Assembly (NCBI RefSeq): GCF_002368335.1
Contig: NZ_AP018288.1
Span: 5,419,763-5,483,762 of the forward strand
DNA: 64,000 nt
Direction of reading: 5' to 3'
From: Nostoc sp. NIES-4103
GTDB taxonomy: Bacteria; Cyanobacteriota; Cyanobacteriia; Cyanobacteriales; Nostocaceae
Positions 26,236 through 36,206 of the stretch are shown in pieces. Both the position numbers and the translations under genes were made by a program. The stretch's first letter is position 1. Each line of letters opens with the position of its first letter. Under the pieces are notes generated by a model that had not been told where the DNA came from, made no database searches, and was given only the letters and a program-made list of their open reading frames with translations.

Positions 26236-27675
26236 TTAACTACCTACCCAAGCAAGACACAACCTACGGAAATCATCTCCCCTAACCTCAAAATTTGGGT
26301 ATTGATCGAAACTCGCACAAGCAGGAGACAACAGCACTACAGGTGCTTGATACTGTTTAGCTAATTCTGCTGATCTAGGAACTGCCTTCTCCATCGTTTC
26401 CACGATTTCGTAATGAGAATAACCCACCTCTTGCAAACGTTGGGCAAACGTCGGTGCAGCACTACCAATCAATAATACTGCTGCTGCTTTAGCTTTAATT
26501 TTTGATAACCAGGCAGTATCATCACCAGGTTTTGCTTCTCCACCTGCAATCAAAATTGCTGGGCTTTTGACTGATGCTAACCCCACTTCCGCAGCATCAT
26601 AGTTAGTGGCTTTGCTGTCGTTAATAAAGTCAATACCTTCCCAAGTGCAAATATATTCTAAGCGATGGGCAACACCAGGAAATTCACGAATCGCAGTATC
26701 AATGGCATCACGATTAATTCCTGCCAACCGCGCTGCGGCTACTGCCATTAGCAGATTTTGCAGGTTATGTTCACCCACCATTCGCAAAGCAGAGGCTTCC
26801 ACAATTCTTTCTGGTGTTGAGTTGTGCAACTTTTCTACAACCCAGCCATCTTCAATATAAAAGCCTTGTTGCCCGATTAAATAATCCTTGCCTTTTACAC
26901 TTGTCCAGTAAGCATCAGGCCAATCACTTTTACCGACTTTGTGCAAATAGGGATCATCACCGTTGAATATTTGTAAATGAGACTGACGCAACAGCTTAGC
27001 TTTGATGTTGTAGTAGTTTTCTAAAGTTTTGTGACGCGCAAGATGATCTGGTGTAAAGGTTGTCCAAACACCGATGCGAGGTGCAAGGGATACGGAAGAT
27101 TCAATTTGATAGCTGCTGATTTCGGCAATTACCCAGTCGAGTGAAGAGTTAGGAGTTAGGAGTGAGGAGTTATCAGCGCTCTCCCCTGCTCCCCTGCTCC
27201 CCTGCTCCCCATCTTTATTGAAAGACAGGGCAACTTCACAGGCAGCGTAGCCAATGTTACCGCAAGCGGGGGCATTTAATCCGGCTGCTTGAAAAATTGC
27301 AGCAATTAAGGCAGTGGTTGTAGTTTTGCCGTTGGTGCCGGTGATTCCTACCCAAGGTACAGTTTGTAAGTGTCGCCAAGCGAGTTCCATTTCGCCAATG
27401 GTTTCAATGCCTAATTCTCGTGCTTTGACTAACACGGGAATATCCCAAGGGACACCAGGACTGACAACAATTAATTGGGGTAAATCAGTATCATCCAATT
27501 CCAGAGAATACCCGACTTTAACAATTATCTGTTCGTCAGCAAGTTCTTGTTGTTGTTTGAGGAGGGTTTCGGAGGTGTTGCGATCGCTTAGTTCCACCTC
27601 CCAGCCTTCCCTTTTCAACAATCTCGCCGCAGCAATACCGGATTTTCCCAATCCAATTACAGAAGCTCTTGGCAT
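26236..27675 (-). CDS. murD: UDP-N-acetylmuramoyl-L-alanine--D-glutamate ligase
   Basis: A cytosolic peptidoglycan-precursor ligase of about 479 residues that adds D-glutamate using ATP. VIGLGKSGIAAARLLKREGWEV opens the UMA-binding domain, GTNGKTTTT (about 113-121) is the ATP loop, and FINDSKATNYDAAEVGL and VLLSPACASFDQYPNFEVRG are late MurD motifs. The start is ATG at 27675, which gives the usual MP.A.VIGLGKSG N-terminus; an in-frame GTG at 27705 is possible. Residues about 156-179 are encoded by short repeat DNA inserted between ACEVALSFNKD and DWVIAEISSYQ. The catalytic motifs are intact. Confidence 0.92.
   Translation of the reverse strand: MPRASVIGLGKSGIAAARLLKREGWEVELSDRNTSETLLKQQQELADEQIIVKVGYSLELDDTDLPQLIVVSPGVPWDIPVLVKARELGIETIGEMELAWRHLQTVPWVGITGTNGKTTTTALIAAIFQAAGLNAPACGNIGYAACEVALSFNKDGEQGSRGAGESADNSSLLTPNSSLDWVIAEISSYQIESSVSLAPRIGVWTTFTPDHLARHKTLENYYNIKAKLLRQSHLQIFNGDDPYLHKVGKSDWPDAYWTSVKGKDYLIGQQGFYIEDGWVVEKLHNSTPERIVEASALRMVGEHNLQNLLMAVAAARLAGINRDAIDTAIREFPGVAHRLEYICTWEGIDFINDSKATNYDAAEVGLASVKSPAILIAGGEAKPGDDTAWLSKIKAKAAAVLLIGSAAPTFAQRLQEVGYSHYEIVETMEKAVPRSAELAKQYQAPVVLLSPACASFDQYPNFEVRGDDFRRLCLAWVGS
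27138..27212. repeat. In-frame short repeats inside murD
   Basis: AGGAGTTAGGAGTGAGGAG units are followed by CCCCTGCTCCCCTGCTCCCC units, which are intergenic-type repeats elsewhere in such genomes. They add about 25 codons (Gly/Ser/Asn-rich) without a frameshift or stop. Confidence 0.8.
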
Positions 27676-27759
27676 AGACTGTAGCAGAGTACCCTGGTTA
27701 AGCACTCCTTATACTACCGCTTATCGGCAAAAATTACACCACCCTTTTGTTACTTGAGG

Positions 27760-29910
27760 TTACAGATTTTTGACGATCGCACCAAAATCAGCCAGCACGC
27801 GGGCATGATTCCGCAGTAATCCCAGCAAATACAAGCGATTGCGCTTGATTTGCGGGTCGGAATCCATGACTAACACACTGTCGGGGCCATCAAAAAAGTT
27901 ACTCACAGTGGGAGCAATTTTTTCTAGGGCTGCTACTAACAGTTGATAATTTCTTGATTGCTGGGCTGTTTGAGTTTGCGGTACTAAATCAACAATGGCA
28001 TCATAGAAAGCTGCTTCGGAAGGCTTTTGAAATAGTGCTTTGTCAATTACAGCTGTTGGTTCCAGCTGTTTGGTATCCAAATCACCTTGGGCTGCTAACC
28101 TTGTGGAACGGTTGACGGTTTCATAGATTTTATCTAAAGTACCTCCCACACGGATTTGTTGCAGGTACAAGGCGCGATCGCGCACATCCAATAAATCTTT
28201 TAAGGCTCGTTCTGTATATTCTGGGTCATTTTCTCCCAAAACAGCGTTCACTAGGTCATAATCAATTTGCTTTTCTTCTTGCAGTAAGGTGCGGATGCGT
28301 TGCAAGAAAAATTCTTGCAATGTTTTAGTTAATTCTGCTTGGTCTTTGTTGTATGTAGTTGCAAAATCGGTTGCTATTTGCTCTAATAAAGTTTCTAAAT
28401 TTATTTGCAAATTAGCTGTCCATGTAATGTTAACTACAGCGTTTGCTGCTCGTCGCAAAGCAAAGGGGTCAGAAGAACCTGTGGGAATTAAACCCAAGCC
28501 AAAGATACTAACTAATGTGTCTAATCTATCTGCTAAACCGACGACTTGACCTGTTAAGCTTTGGGGTAAAATATCGTCGGCTCCCCGTGGTAAATAATGT
28601 TCAAAAATCGCTGTTGCTACTTCTTTTGGTTCGTTGCTAGCTAAAGCATATTTTTGTCCCATAATTCCTTGCAATTCTGGGAATTCATAAACCATTTGAC
28701 TCACCAAATCAGCTTTAGATAACAAAGCTGCTCTTTGGATGTTGTGGCGTTCTTGTTCTCCCAATTGCAGTTGTGTGGTAATCTGGTCAGCAATTTTGAT
28801 GACTCTATCTACCTTGGCATATAGAGAACCCAAGTCTTCTTGGAAAGTGACTTTTTCTAATTGTGGTAAAAAGCTTTCTAAAGGCTTGGCTAAATCAGTT
28901 TTGTAGAAAAACTGTCCATCTGCCAATCTAGCGCGGATGACTCTTTCATTCCCAACAGCAATAATATCCGATTTTGCGGGATCGCCGTTGGAAACAGTGA
29001 CGAAATACGGCAGTAGTTCTTGGTTATTTGCTGTTTTGAAAACAGGAAAATAACGCTGATGACTGACCATGACTGTGGTAATTACTTCAACAGGCAGGTG
29101 CAAAAATTCGCCTTCAAATCTGCCTACAACTGCGGATGGCCATTCTACTAGGTTAGTGACTTCTGCTAACAAATTAGGATAGATTTCAGTATAACCATTT
29201 AAATTTTGCACCGCAGCTTGAACTTGCTGTTTAATTGTAGTTGCTCGTTCATCAGCATCAACTACCACAGAGGCAGAACGCAGGGTACTAACATAATCAG
29301 TTGCTTGGTCAATTGTTACAGTTTCAGGATGTAAGACGCGATGACCGTAAGAAATGCGGCCGCTGGTAATGGTTTTGGAACCATTTTCTAAGGCGATCGC
29401 CAGCACTGTCTCATCTAACAAAGCCACCAGCCAGCGAATTGGCCGGGAGAACTTCATGTCTCCGTCACCCCAGCGCATCAACCGCTTACCTTCTAAACTG
29501 GAAATCCACTGAGGTACAAGTTCTGTCAAAATTTCTGCCACTGGACGGCCGGGAATTTTCTTTTGCACAAAGACAAAATCCCCTTTGTCTGTGGGGCGAA
29601 CAAACAGCGCGTCGAGTTCCACTCCTTGCTTTTTGGCAAAACCTACTGCTGCTGGTGTGGGTTTGCCATCTTTAAAAGCTGCTTGGGCGGGTGGGCCTTT
29701 GATTTCTTCTTCCCGGTCTGGTTGCTGGGATGGTAGACCTTTAATCAGGATTGCTAAGCGCCTGGGAGTACCGTAAACGTCTTGTGATGTGCTTGTGAGG
29801 TTATTGGCTTCTAGACTTTGGGGAATGCGCGATCGCCACTGTACTAAGGCATCACTGAGAAAGCTTGCGGGTAGTTCTTCTGTACCAAGTTCTAATAGAA
29901 ATGCAGGCAT
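27760..29910 (-). CDS. glyS: Glycyl-tRNA synthetase beta subunit
   Basis: A 716-residue protein with the GlyS opening PAFLLELGTEELPASFL, GTPRRLAILIKGLP and KFSRPIRWLVALLD, then SPYGHRVLHP-like and MVSHQRYFPVF segments and an HD-like helical middle. It is the beta part of the alpha2-beta2 bacterial glycyl-tRNA synthetase, providing tRNA recognition. No alpha subunit (glyQ) is adjacent, as is common in cyanobacteria. It lies 55-85 bp upstream of murD on the same strand and may be co-transcribed. Confidence 0.95.
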   Translation of the reverse strand: MPAFLLELGTEELPASFLSDALVQWRSRIPQSLEANNLTSTSQDVYGTPRRLAILIKGLPSQQPDREEEIKGPPAQAAFKDGKPTPAAVGFAKKQGVELDALFVRPTDKGDFVFVQKKIPGRPVAEILTELVPQWISSLEGKRLMRWGDGDMKFSRPIRWLVALLDETVLAIALENGSKTITSGRISYGHRVLHPETVTIDQATDYVSTLRSASVVVDADERATTIKQQVQAAVQNLNGYTEIYPNLLAEVTNLVEWPSAVVGRFEGEFLHLPVEVITTVMVSHQRYFPVFKTANNQELLPYFVTVSNGDPAKSDIIAVGNERVIRARLADGQFFYKTDLAKPLESFLPQLEKVTFQEDLGSLYAKVDRVIKIADQITTQLQLGEQERHNIQRAALLSKADLVSQMVYEFPELQGIMGQKYALASNEPKEVATAIFEHYLPRGADDILPQSLTGQVVGLADRLDTLVSIFGLGLIPTGSSDPFALRRAANAVVNITWTANLQINLETLLEQIATDFATTYNKDQAELTKTLQEFFLQRIRTLLQEEKQIDYDLVNAVLGENDPEYTERALKDLLDVRDRALYLQQIRVGGTLDKIYETVNRSTRLAAQGDLDTKQLEPTAVIDKALFQKPSEAAFYDAIVDLVPQTQTAQQSRNYQLLVAALEKIAPTVSNFFDGPDSVLVMDSDPQIKRNRLYLLGLLRNHARVLADFGAIVKNL

Positions 29911-30136
29911 AGGACGATGTTTTTAACTTTGCGTAGCTCAACTTTATCAGTCAATTCCAACAGTTTACCTTGCCGTAATGCTGACGTATGTATGCCATGC
30001 AAAACAGTTTCGCAAGGACTTTATTGAGCGCAGAGTGCTTTAAGTCACCAAGACTCTAGACCCATTCACCTGTGGAAGTGGCGATGGTTAGCCCCACAAG
30101 CGCAAATTATCTCAAAAGGATTATGAAAAAAGGATT

Positions 30137-30280
30137 ATGAAAAAACTACTAGTAATCGCTTTTAGCCTTTTTAGTGCTTTATTTACCATAATCATTGTTG
30201 AGATTGGGGTCAAACTTAAAAATATTACGAACCACAAATTTTACTTAGTCTTCTCGTATCAGAAGGCTATATTTAAATAG
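30137..30280 (+). CDS. Possible small membrane peptide
   Basis: A 47-residue frame MKKLLVIAFSLFSALFTIIIVEIG followed by a short polar tail. AAAGGA lies a few bases upstream. A short duplicated segment (AAAGGATTATGAAAAA) precedes it, giving two nested ATG codons, of which the first stops after five codons. It could be a real single-span peptide or chance in AT-rich DNA. The surrounding 29911-30668 gap contains nothing else recognised. Confidence 0.35.
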   Translation: MKKLLVIAFSLFSALFTIIIVEIGVKLKNITNHKFYLVFSYQKAIFK

Positions 30281-30668
30281 ATACATTTGAGGCAAAATGT
30301 AAATGATTTAAGTTTTGAATATTTCACCATTTAATTGAATTAAATAACTTTTTTTTTAATTTCTAAGTAAAAACTCCCCAAATATTGCTTATATGATACA
30401 ATCTATATGAAGATTTTTCAGCATATATTAAAATTTGCATCAAATCTATTGTTGTAATAGCTAGATGCTAAAGCATATAAGGATAAATAATCAGAGTTTG
30501 TATCAACAGCACTCATGTATTGATTTTTCTGTGACTGATTGTGCAGTTAATAAACTGTCATAAGTGGTTCTCTCCACCCTGGTGTAGTTAATCATTAAAG
30601 TAGTAGTATTTATTGATATTAAAAATATACCTAAGCCTCAGAGGCTAACTTCCAAAAATTTACAAATC

Positions 30669-31955
30669 ATGCAGATTCTGATTTATTCTTACAACTATCA
30701 TCCAGAGCCAATCGGAATAGCACCCTTGATGACAGAACTGGCAGAAGGACTGGTAAAACGAGGTCATCAAGTGCGGGTAATAACAGGGATGCCTAACTAT
30801 CCTCAACGCCAGATATATGATGGCTATCAGGGAAAGTGGTATGTCACAGAAAAAAACAATGGCGTGACTATCCAGCGCAGTTATCTACGAATAAAATCCA
30901 AACCCAATCTTGTAGACCGACTCCTGTTAGAGTTGAGTTTTATCGTTACTAGCTTACCGCAAGCCTTCAATGGCAAGCGACCAGATGTGATTCTCTTAAC
31001 AGTACCCCCGCTACTGGTTTCCCTGCCAGCAGCTTTACTAGGGAAATTATATAAATGTCCAGTAGTGCTGAATGTACAAGATATTCTGCCAGAAGCAGCA
31101 GTGCGTGTGGGGTTAATGAAAAATAAATGGATGATTAAAGCCTGTGAAGCTTTAGAGAAATTTGCATATCGCAACGCACAAAATATCAGTGTGATAGCCG
31201 ATGGTTTTTTTGAGAACTTAGTAGCAAAGGGAGTGCCTGCCAAAAAAATAGTTTGCATTTCCAATTGGGTAAATGTGAATTTCATTCGCCCTTTAGCAAA
31301 AGAGAAAAACCCATGGAAATCTGCTCATCAGCTAGATAAAAAATTTGTAGTGATGTACTCTGGTAACATCGCCCTGACCCAAGGATTAGAGACAGTAGTA
31401 GCCGCAGCTGCACTATTGCGTCACATTCAAGATATAACCTTTGTGATTGCTGGTGAATCAACAGCCTTGGCAAGATTGCAAGAATATTGTTTGTCATGTG
31501 GGGCAGATAATGTTTTGCTATTACCGTTGCAGCCGCGAGAACAATTACCACAAATGCTAGCAGCAGCTGATGTGGGCTTGATTGTGCAAAAGCATAATGT
31601 AATTTCCTTCAATATGCCTTCCAAAATACCACTGTTGCTGGCAAGCGGTCGCCCAATAGTAGCTTCAGTACCTGCCACTGGTACAGCTGCTAAGGCAATC
31701 ACAGAGAGTGGCGGCGGTATGATTGTAGAACCAGAGTCACCCTCAGCCTTGGCGCAGGCGGTGCTGGATTTATATAATAATTCGGCACTGGCGGCACAGC
31801 TAGGTTACAAAGGCAGAGAGTTTGCTGTCGAACGCTATTCTTTTGAATATGCGATTAAGCAATATGAAGAGCTATTTTTTAATGTGGTTACCAAAACATC
31901 AACTTTGGATAGCCCACGGAGATTAAAATCTCAAAAATCAGTTGTTGATATTTGA
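30669..31955 (+). CDS. Group 4 glycosyltransferase (WcaI/WbuB-like)
   Basis: A 428-residue glycosyltransferase of GT-B fold. The N-terminal acceptor half opens ILIYSYNYHPEPIGIAPLMTELAEGLVKRGHQVRVITGMPNYP. The C-terminal donor half has MYSGNIALTQGLETVVAAA, FVIAGES and the MPSKIPLLLASGRPIVASV segment typical of this subgroup. It probably transfers a sugar from a nucleotide donor during exopolysaccharide or O-chain synthesis; donor and acceptor are unknown. It stands alone, with no other sugar genes nearby. Confidence 0.85.
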   Translation: MQILIYSYNYHPEPIGIAPLMTELAEGLVKRGHQVRVITGMPNYPQRQIYDGYQGKWYVTEKNNGVTIQRSYLRIKSKPNLVDRLLLELSFIVTSLPQAFNGKRPDVILLTVPPLLVSLPAALLGKLYKCPVVLNVQDILPEAAVRVGLMKNKWMIKACEALEKFAYRNAQNISVIADGFFENLVAKGVPAKKIVCISNWVNVNFIRPLAKEKNPWKSAHQLDKKFVVMYSGNIALTQGLETVVAAAALLRHIQDITFVIAGESTALARLQEYCLSCGADNVLLLPLQPREQLPQMLAAADVGLIVQKHNVISFNMPSKIPLLLASGRPIVASVPATGTAAKAITESGGGMIVEPESPSALAQAVLDLYNNSALAAQLGYKGREFAVERYSFEYAIKQYEELFFNVVTKTSTLDSPRRLKSQKSVVDI

Positions 31956-32126
31956 AAATTTGTATTGTTTAAAGAAGATTTCTGATTAAAGGATCTGCAA
32001 GTTAAGTTGACAATGATAGTTCATGTTCCTGTATTTTAATGTAATGGCTAGAGTCAATTTCTATCAATTCTTAGACAAACCCAATCAGCCTAAGGGACTT
32101 CCATTCTAAAAAGTATACAATTTTTA

Positions 32127-32186
32127 TTGTGGGGTGGACATCTTGTCCGCCCTTTGCTTTGGGCGGGCGAGACGCCCACCCCACAA
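32127..32186. repeat. Second copy of the GTGGGGTGGACATCTTGTCC hairpin
   Basis: TTGTGGGGTG and CACCCCACAA arms with an inner CCGCCC/GGGCGG stem, closely matching 12943-13003. It lies in the 31956-32425 gap between convergent genes. No other feature is recognised in that gap. Confidence 0.75.
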
Positions 32187-32425
32187 AATTGGTTAATTTA
32201 TTTCCTGGTAATCCCTAATCATCGATAATGTGGGATTGATCATGGGAGAGAACACACAAATAATTGATATGCGATCGCACCTACAAAAAATTTGAGTCAT
32301 GACAGGAAGTTAGCATGAGTTTGCTATATATCAAGCAGAAAAATGCTTCTTCCTGTCAGCCTCTTTCTTCCATAGAAGAGACCTTGAAAATGAATTATGA
32401 TTTCTTTCTCTAACTCTTTTTTCAC

Positions 32426-32920
32426 CTACACCATCTCAAACTCCAATTGATGACTTTTGAGAAAATCGTGGGTGAAATGATCCACCACATTTGTATCCGC
32501 GAGTTCTAAATTATAAAAATCCACTACATCATGTTCAAAATATGGCCCCGCGTGCCAAGTTCCTTCATTTAACTTGATAAAACAATTTCCCGGAATACGG
32601 AAAGCAGCAATTTCATCTAACACTGGTTCATTCACATCATTATGAGGAGGACAAACTGCAATTAACCAGTCTTTACCTTCCAAAGAACCTAAACATTGAG
32701 TACATTGCATATGACGAGTAATTTTATGGAATTTCCGTCCTCGCTTGTCTAGGCGCATAATATAAAATCGCGGAGTTCCATTTTGCAAGTTTAATTGAGC
32801 ATCTTCTGTATCAAAACCTTTACCATCTTGACTAGCAAAAATCGCCTGTCCGTAACGCTGAAAATTTTCTGGCGTAATCCATTCAGCCTGCAACTGTTGC
32901 ACTGTTTTTGATGTACTCAT
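32426..32920 (-). CDS. Ureidoglycolate lyase family (AllA-like) protein
   Basis: A 164-residue cupin-fold protein with the AllA pattern: WITPENFQRYGQAIF near the start, ITRHMQCTQCLGSLEGKDWLIAV in the middle, and GTWHAGPYFEHDVVDFYNLEL near the end. AllA releases urea and glyoxylate from ureidoglycolate in purine breakdown. The two central cysteines (CTQC) and HAGP segment are visible. Its neighbours include a BMP-type binding protein and ATPase, a family often importing purine nucleosides, which supports a purine or ureide role. Substrate assignment is by family only. Confidence 0.8.
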   Translation of the reverse strand: MSTSKTVQQLQAEWITPENFQRYGQAIFASQDGKGFDTEDAQLNLQNGTPRFYIMRLDKRGRKFHKITRHMQCTQCLGSLEGKDWLIAVCPPHNDVNEPVLDEIAAFRIPGNCFIKLNEGTWHAGPYFEHDVVDFYNLELADTNVVDHFTHDFLKSHQLEFEMV

Positions 32921-33055
32921 AAAATATTTTAATTCGTTGAAATTAATTACAAATTATACCAACTTGAAAAAGAATTGCGACTGATGAAAAGCGAAATACG
33001 ATTATTAGTAAATCTTTCACAATCCAAAATCCAAAATCCAAAATCCAAAATGGTA

Positions 33056-33499
33056 TTACCATTCTAATTCTTTGGGAATCAGTGATTTAGGAATCAGAGA
33101 AGCTTGTTTTTCTTTATCTGAAGGTTTTGTATACCACCAAGCCCAAGCAAGTAAGACTGCTTGTAAGGGAAGTCTGATGACATGAACCCAAGGTGAATTT
33201 GGTATATGGTCAACCTTAATCAAGTTCACCGCCATATTGATATTGGCTGGATAAACAGCAATAAAAAGTACAAATAGTCCCCAAGCAGCTGCTTGACTGA
33301 CAGGCGGTACTAATAACCCGATACCGCCCAAAATTTCATAAAAGCCGCTGAGATAAACTAATCCTAAAGGGTAAGGAAGTTGTGGTGGCACAATTCTGAC
33401 ATATTGTTCTGGCACAACAAAGTGTGTGACTCCAACTATGATAATAGATACTGCAAGGATGACACGGAACAGTTCCTTATTTTTGCTCATGGGTTTCAC
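33056..33499 (-). CDS. DoxX-family membrane protein
   Basis: A 147-residue protein with four hydrophobic segments: VILAVSIIIVGVTHFVVP, YPLGLVYLSGFYEILGGIGLLVP, AAAWGLFVLFIAVYPANINMA and VIRLPLQAVLLAWAWW, the DoxX/DoxD arrangement. The C-terminus is short and charged. Family members are membrane components of poorly defined redox or electron-transfer systems. It lies about 135 bp from the AllA-like gene on the same strand and is divergent from the BMP gene. Alternative start ATG at 33490. Confidence 0.8.
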   Translation of the reverse strand: MKPMSKNKELFRVILAVSIIIVGVTHFVVPEQYVRIVPPQLPYPLGLVYLSGFYEILGGIGLLVPPVSQAAAWGLFVLFIAVYPANINMAVNLIKVDHIPNSPWVHVIRLPLQAVLLAWAWWYTKPSDKEKQASLIPKSLIPKELEW

Positions 33500-33593
33500 C
33501 TGATTCTACACTTGCCCTAACTATTTCAGTGTTATTGGTTAGTGTTGGTCTGTCTTCGGTCAATAGTAGGAATATCAATTATCAGGCTGGTGT

Positions 33594-34646
33594 ATGATGA
33601 GAAATTTCAGTCGGCGGAGATTTGTTTTGTATGGTTCAGCTACCTTTGCTACTAGCTTATTGCTGAAAGCTTGCAGTAACAATCCAACGAAGACAGCCAC
33701 ATCTGGGAGTAGTCAAGGGTTTAAAATAGCGATCGCCCTCCCTGGAGTCATCACCGATAAAGCTTGGAATCAATCTGGTTACGAGGGAGTGAACTTGGCT
33801 AAACAAAAGCTAGGTGCAGACATCGCCTATGTGGAACAAGTCGCACAAGCAGATCAAACAGAAGCCCTCACAGATTTTGCTCGTAGAGGCTATAATTTAG
33901 TATTCGCCCATGGTGGGCAATTTGATGCAGCTGTGGAACAAGTCGCTTCACAGTTTCCCAATACATTTTTTGTGGGTGTAAATGGTAATTTCAAAGGAGA
34001 AAATATTGCCTCTTTGCGAATAGACCACCTGCAAGCCAGCTATTTGTGCGGTATTATTGGCGCTTCCATCACCAAATCCAACAAAATTGCTTACATCGCA
34101 GGTGAGAAGTTTGCAGCAACCGAGGAAGAATTACGAGGATTGGAATTAGGGGCAAAATCAGTTAAACCAAATATCCAAATTACTTCTACTTTCACAGGTG
34201 ATTGGAATGATGTTGCTAAGGGTAAAGAGGCTACTCTCGCTTTGATTTCTTCCAGTGCAGATGTAATCTATCAATGGTTAGATAATGCTTCTAACATCGT
34301 TTTACAAACTGCAAGTGACAAAGGAGTGTATGCTTTTGGCAACACTAAAGACCAGTTAGATGTTGCCCCCAAAGCTGTTTTAACAAGTGCTATCAAACGG
34401 TTAGATTTAGGGATCAACTACATTGCAGAACTTGCAAAAATAAAACAGCTAAAAGGTCAAATCTATACAATTGGGCTAGAAAAAGCAGATATATTGAATT
34501 TAGGTAAATTTGGCACAGCAGTACCAGAAGCAGTCAAGCAAAAAGCCCTGAAAACGCAACAAGAAATTATCAATAAAAAAATCACATTTGACAACTGCCA
34601 AGAAGGTGGTAAAGGCACACGCTGTGTTAAAAAAGTCAATACATAA
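33594..34646 (+). CDS. BMP-family ABC substrate-binding lipoprotein
   Basis: A 350-residue exported protein. The N-terminus, NFSRRRFVLYGSATFATSLLLKACSNNP, combines a twin-arginine-like motif with a lipoprotein cysteine (about residue 27). The mature part has the PnrA/BMP features: IALPGVITDKAWNQSGYEGV, FVGVNGNFKGENIASLRIDHLQASYLCGIIGA and VYAFGNTKDQLDVAPKAVLTSAIKRLD. BMP proteins commonly bind purine nucleosides. An ATPase gene of the matching type follows, but no permease genes do. Confidence 0.88.
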   Translation: MMRNFSRRRFVLYGSATFATSLLLKACSNNPTKTATSGSSQGFKIAIALPGVITDKAWNQSGYEGVNLAKQKLGADIAYVEQVAQADQTEALTDFARRGYNLVFAHGGQFDAAVEQVASQFPNTFFVGVNGNFKGENIASLRIDHLQASYLCGIIGASITKSNKIAYIAGEKFAATEEELRGLELGAKSVKPNIQITSTFTGDWNDVAKGKEATLALISSSADVIYQWLDNASNIVLQTASDKGVYAFGNTKDQLDVAPKAVLTSAIKRLDLGINYIAELAKIKQLKGQIYTIGLEKADILNLGKFGTAVPEAVKQKALKTQQEIINKKITFDNCQEGGKGTRCVKKVNT

Positions 34647-34718
34647 GTTATCACATACACCGTGTAATAGCTGAATTATCGAAATTTTAATCCAAAATCC
34701 AAAATATAAAATCCAAAA

Positions 34719-36206
34719 TTGACCTACTTACGCTTAGAAAACATTACTAAACGCTTTGGCTCATTTGTTGCCAACGATAATATTAGCTTGAGCATTGATA
34801 CTGGGAAAATTCATGCAATTTTAGGCGAAAACGGAGCGGGTAAAACCACTTTGATGAAGATTATTAGTGGTTTATATCAACCTGATAGCGGTCAAATATA
34901 TATCCAAGAACAGCCAGTCAAAATTACTAATTCCCAGGAAGCAATTAAACTCAAAATTGGTATGTTGCATCAACACTTCATGCTCATACCTCAGTTGACT
35001 ATTACAGAAAATATTGTCTTGGGAACAGAGAATTATTGGCATCTGAATCTGCATCAAAAACAACAAGAGATTTCCGCATTATCCCAAGCTTATGGATTAG
35101 AAGTTGACCCAACTGCTAAAGTAGAAAGCTTACCAATAGGTGTACAACAGCGTGTAGAGATTCTCAAAATTCTTTACCGCCAAGCCCAATTATTGATTCT
35201 GGATGAACCCACAGCAGTTTTGACACCAACGGAAGTAAAATCATTAATTGCGATCTTGCGGCAATTGGCGACTGCTGGCAAGACAATTATTTTTATCAGT
35301 CACAAATTAGAGGAAGTTATTAATCTCTGCGATACCATAACAGTATTACGCCGGGGAAAAGTAGTAGCAACGACCACAACCGCAGAAGCCACACCTCACC
35401 AGTTAGCAGAATTAATGGTGGGGCGGGAAGTTGCTTTAAATATCCAAAAATCTCCTTTATCGCCAGGAAAGATAGCATTATCAGTGCAGAATTTGCAAGT
35501 GAGAGATAATCGGGGTGTTCTGGCTGTCCGCAACCTATCTTTTGATTTGCGGGTGGGGGAGATTTTGGGAATTGCAGGTGTTGATGGGAATGGACAGCGA
35601 GAATTAGCTGATGCAATCACCGGTTTACAAAGCATTAAACAGGGAAAAATTGAGTTCGGAGATTCTGATTTAAAAAGAGGGATTATTGGTTATATTCCTG
35701 AAGATAGGCAAAAAATGGGTTTGATATTGCAATTTAGTATCGCCCAAAACTTGATTTTGAAAGCTTTTAAAAAGTCGCCGTTTTGTCGTCAGTTTTTATT
35801 ACAAAAACAGGCAATTAGCAATCATGCGAAGTCTGCAATGCAAGAATTTGACATCCGGGCGACGGGGGAAGATATTAAAGTCAGTCAGCTTTCAGGGGGA
35901 AATCAACAAAAGGTAGTGTTGGCGCGGGAATTAGCAGGGGAACCAGATTTAATTGTAGCCATGCAACCAACGCGGGGGCTAGATGTAGGTGCGATGGAAG
36001 CAGTACATTCTCGATTATTAGCAGAACGCGATCGCGGTGCGGCAATATTGTATATTTCTACTGAGTTAGAAGAAATCATGGCAATGAGCGATCGCATTGC
36101 CGTAATGTACAGGGGTGAGTTTGTCGCTATTTTAGATGCACAGACAGCGACAGTTGAAGAAATTGGTTTATTGATGGGTGGAGGAATAACAGAAGAAAAT
36201 AGCTGA
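34719..36206 (+). CDS. BMP-type ABC transporter ATP-binding protein (double ATPase)
   Basis: A 495-residue protein with two fused ABC ATPase halves, as in nucleoside/sugar CUT2-like importers. The first half has Walker A GENGAGKTT (about 36-44) and Walker B LLILDEPTAVLTPTE. The second half has GVDGNGQREL in place of a Walker A lysine loop and the intact signature LSGGNQQKVVLARELAG. It starts TTG at 34719. It follows the binding protein by 70 bp. Two permease genes usual for the family are absent downstream. The next gene is a different binding protein. Confidence 0.9.
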   Translation: MTYLRLENITKRFGSFVANDNISLSIDTGKIHAILGENGAGKTTLMKIISGLYQPDSGQIYIQEQPVKITNSQEAIKLKIGMLHQHFMLIPQLTITENIVLGTENYWHLNLHQKQQEISALSQAYGLEVDPTAKVESLPIGVQQRVEILKILYRQAQLLILDEPTAVLTPTEVKSLIAILRQLATAGKTIIFISHKLEEVINLCDTITVLRRGKVVATTTTAEATPHQLAELMVGREVALNIQKSPLSPGKIALSVQNLQVRDNRGVLAVRNLSFDLRVGEILGIAGVDGNGQRELADAITGLQSIKQGKIEFGDSDLKRGIIGYIPEDRQKMGLILQFSIAQNLILKAFKKSPFCRQFLLQKQAISNHAKSAMQEFDIRATGEDIKVSQLSGGNQQKVVLARELAGEPDLIVAMQPTRGLDVGAMEAVHSRLLAERDRGAAILYISTELEEIMAMSDRIAVMYRGEFVAILDAQTATVEEIGLLMGGGITEENS

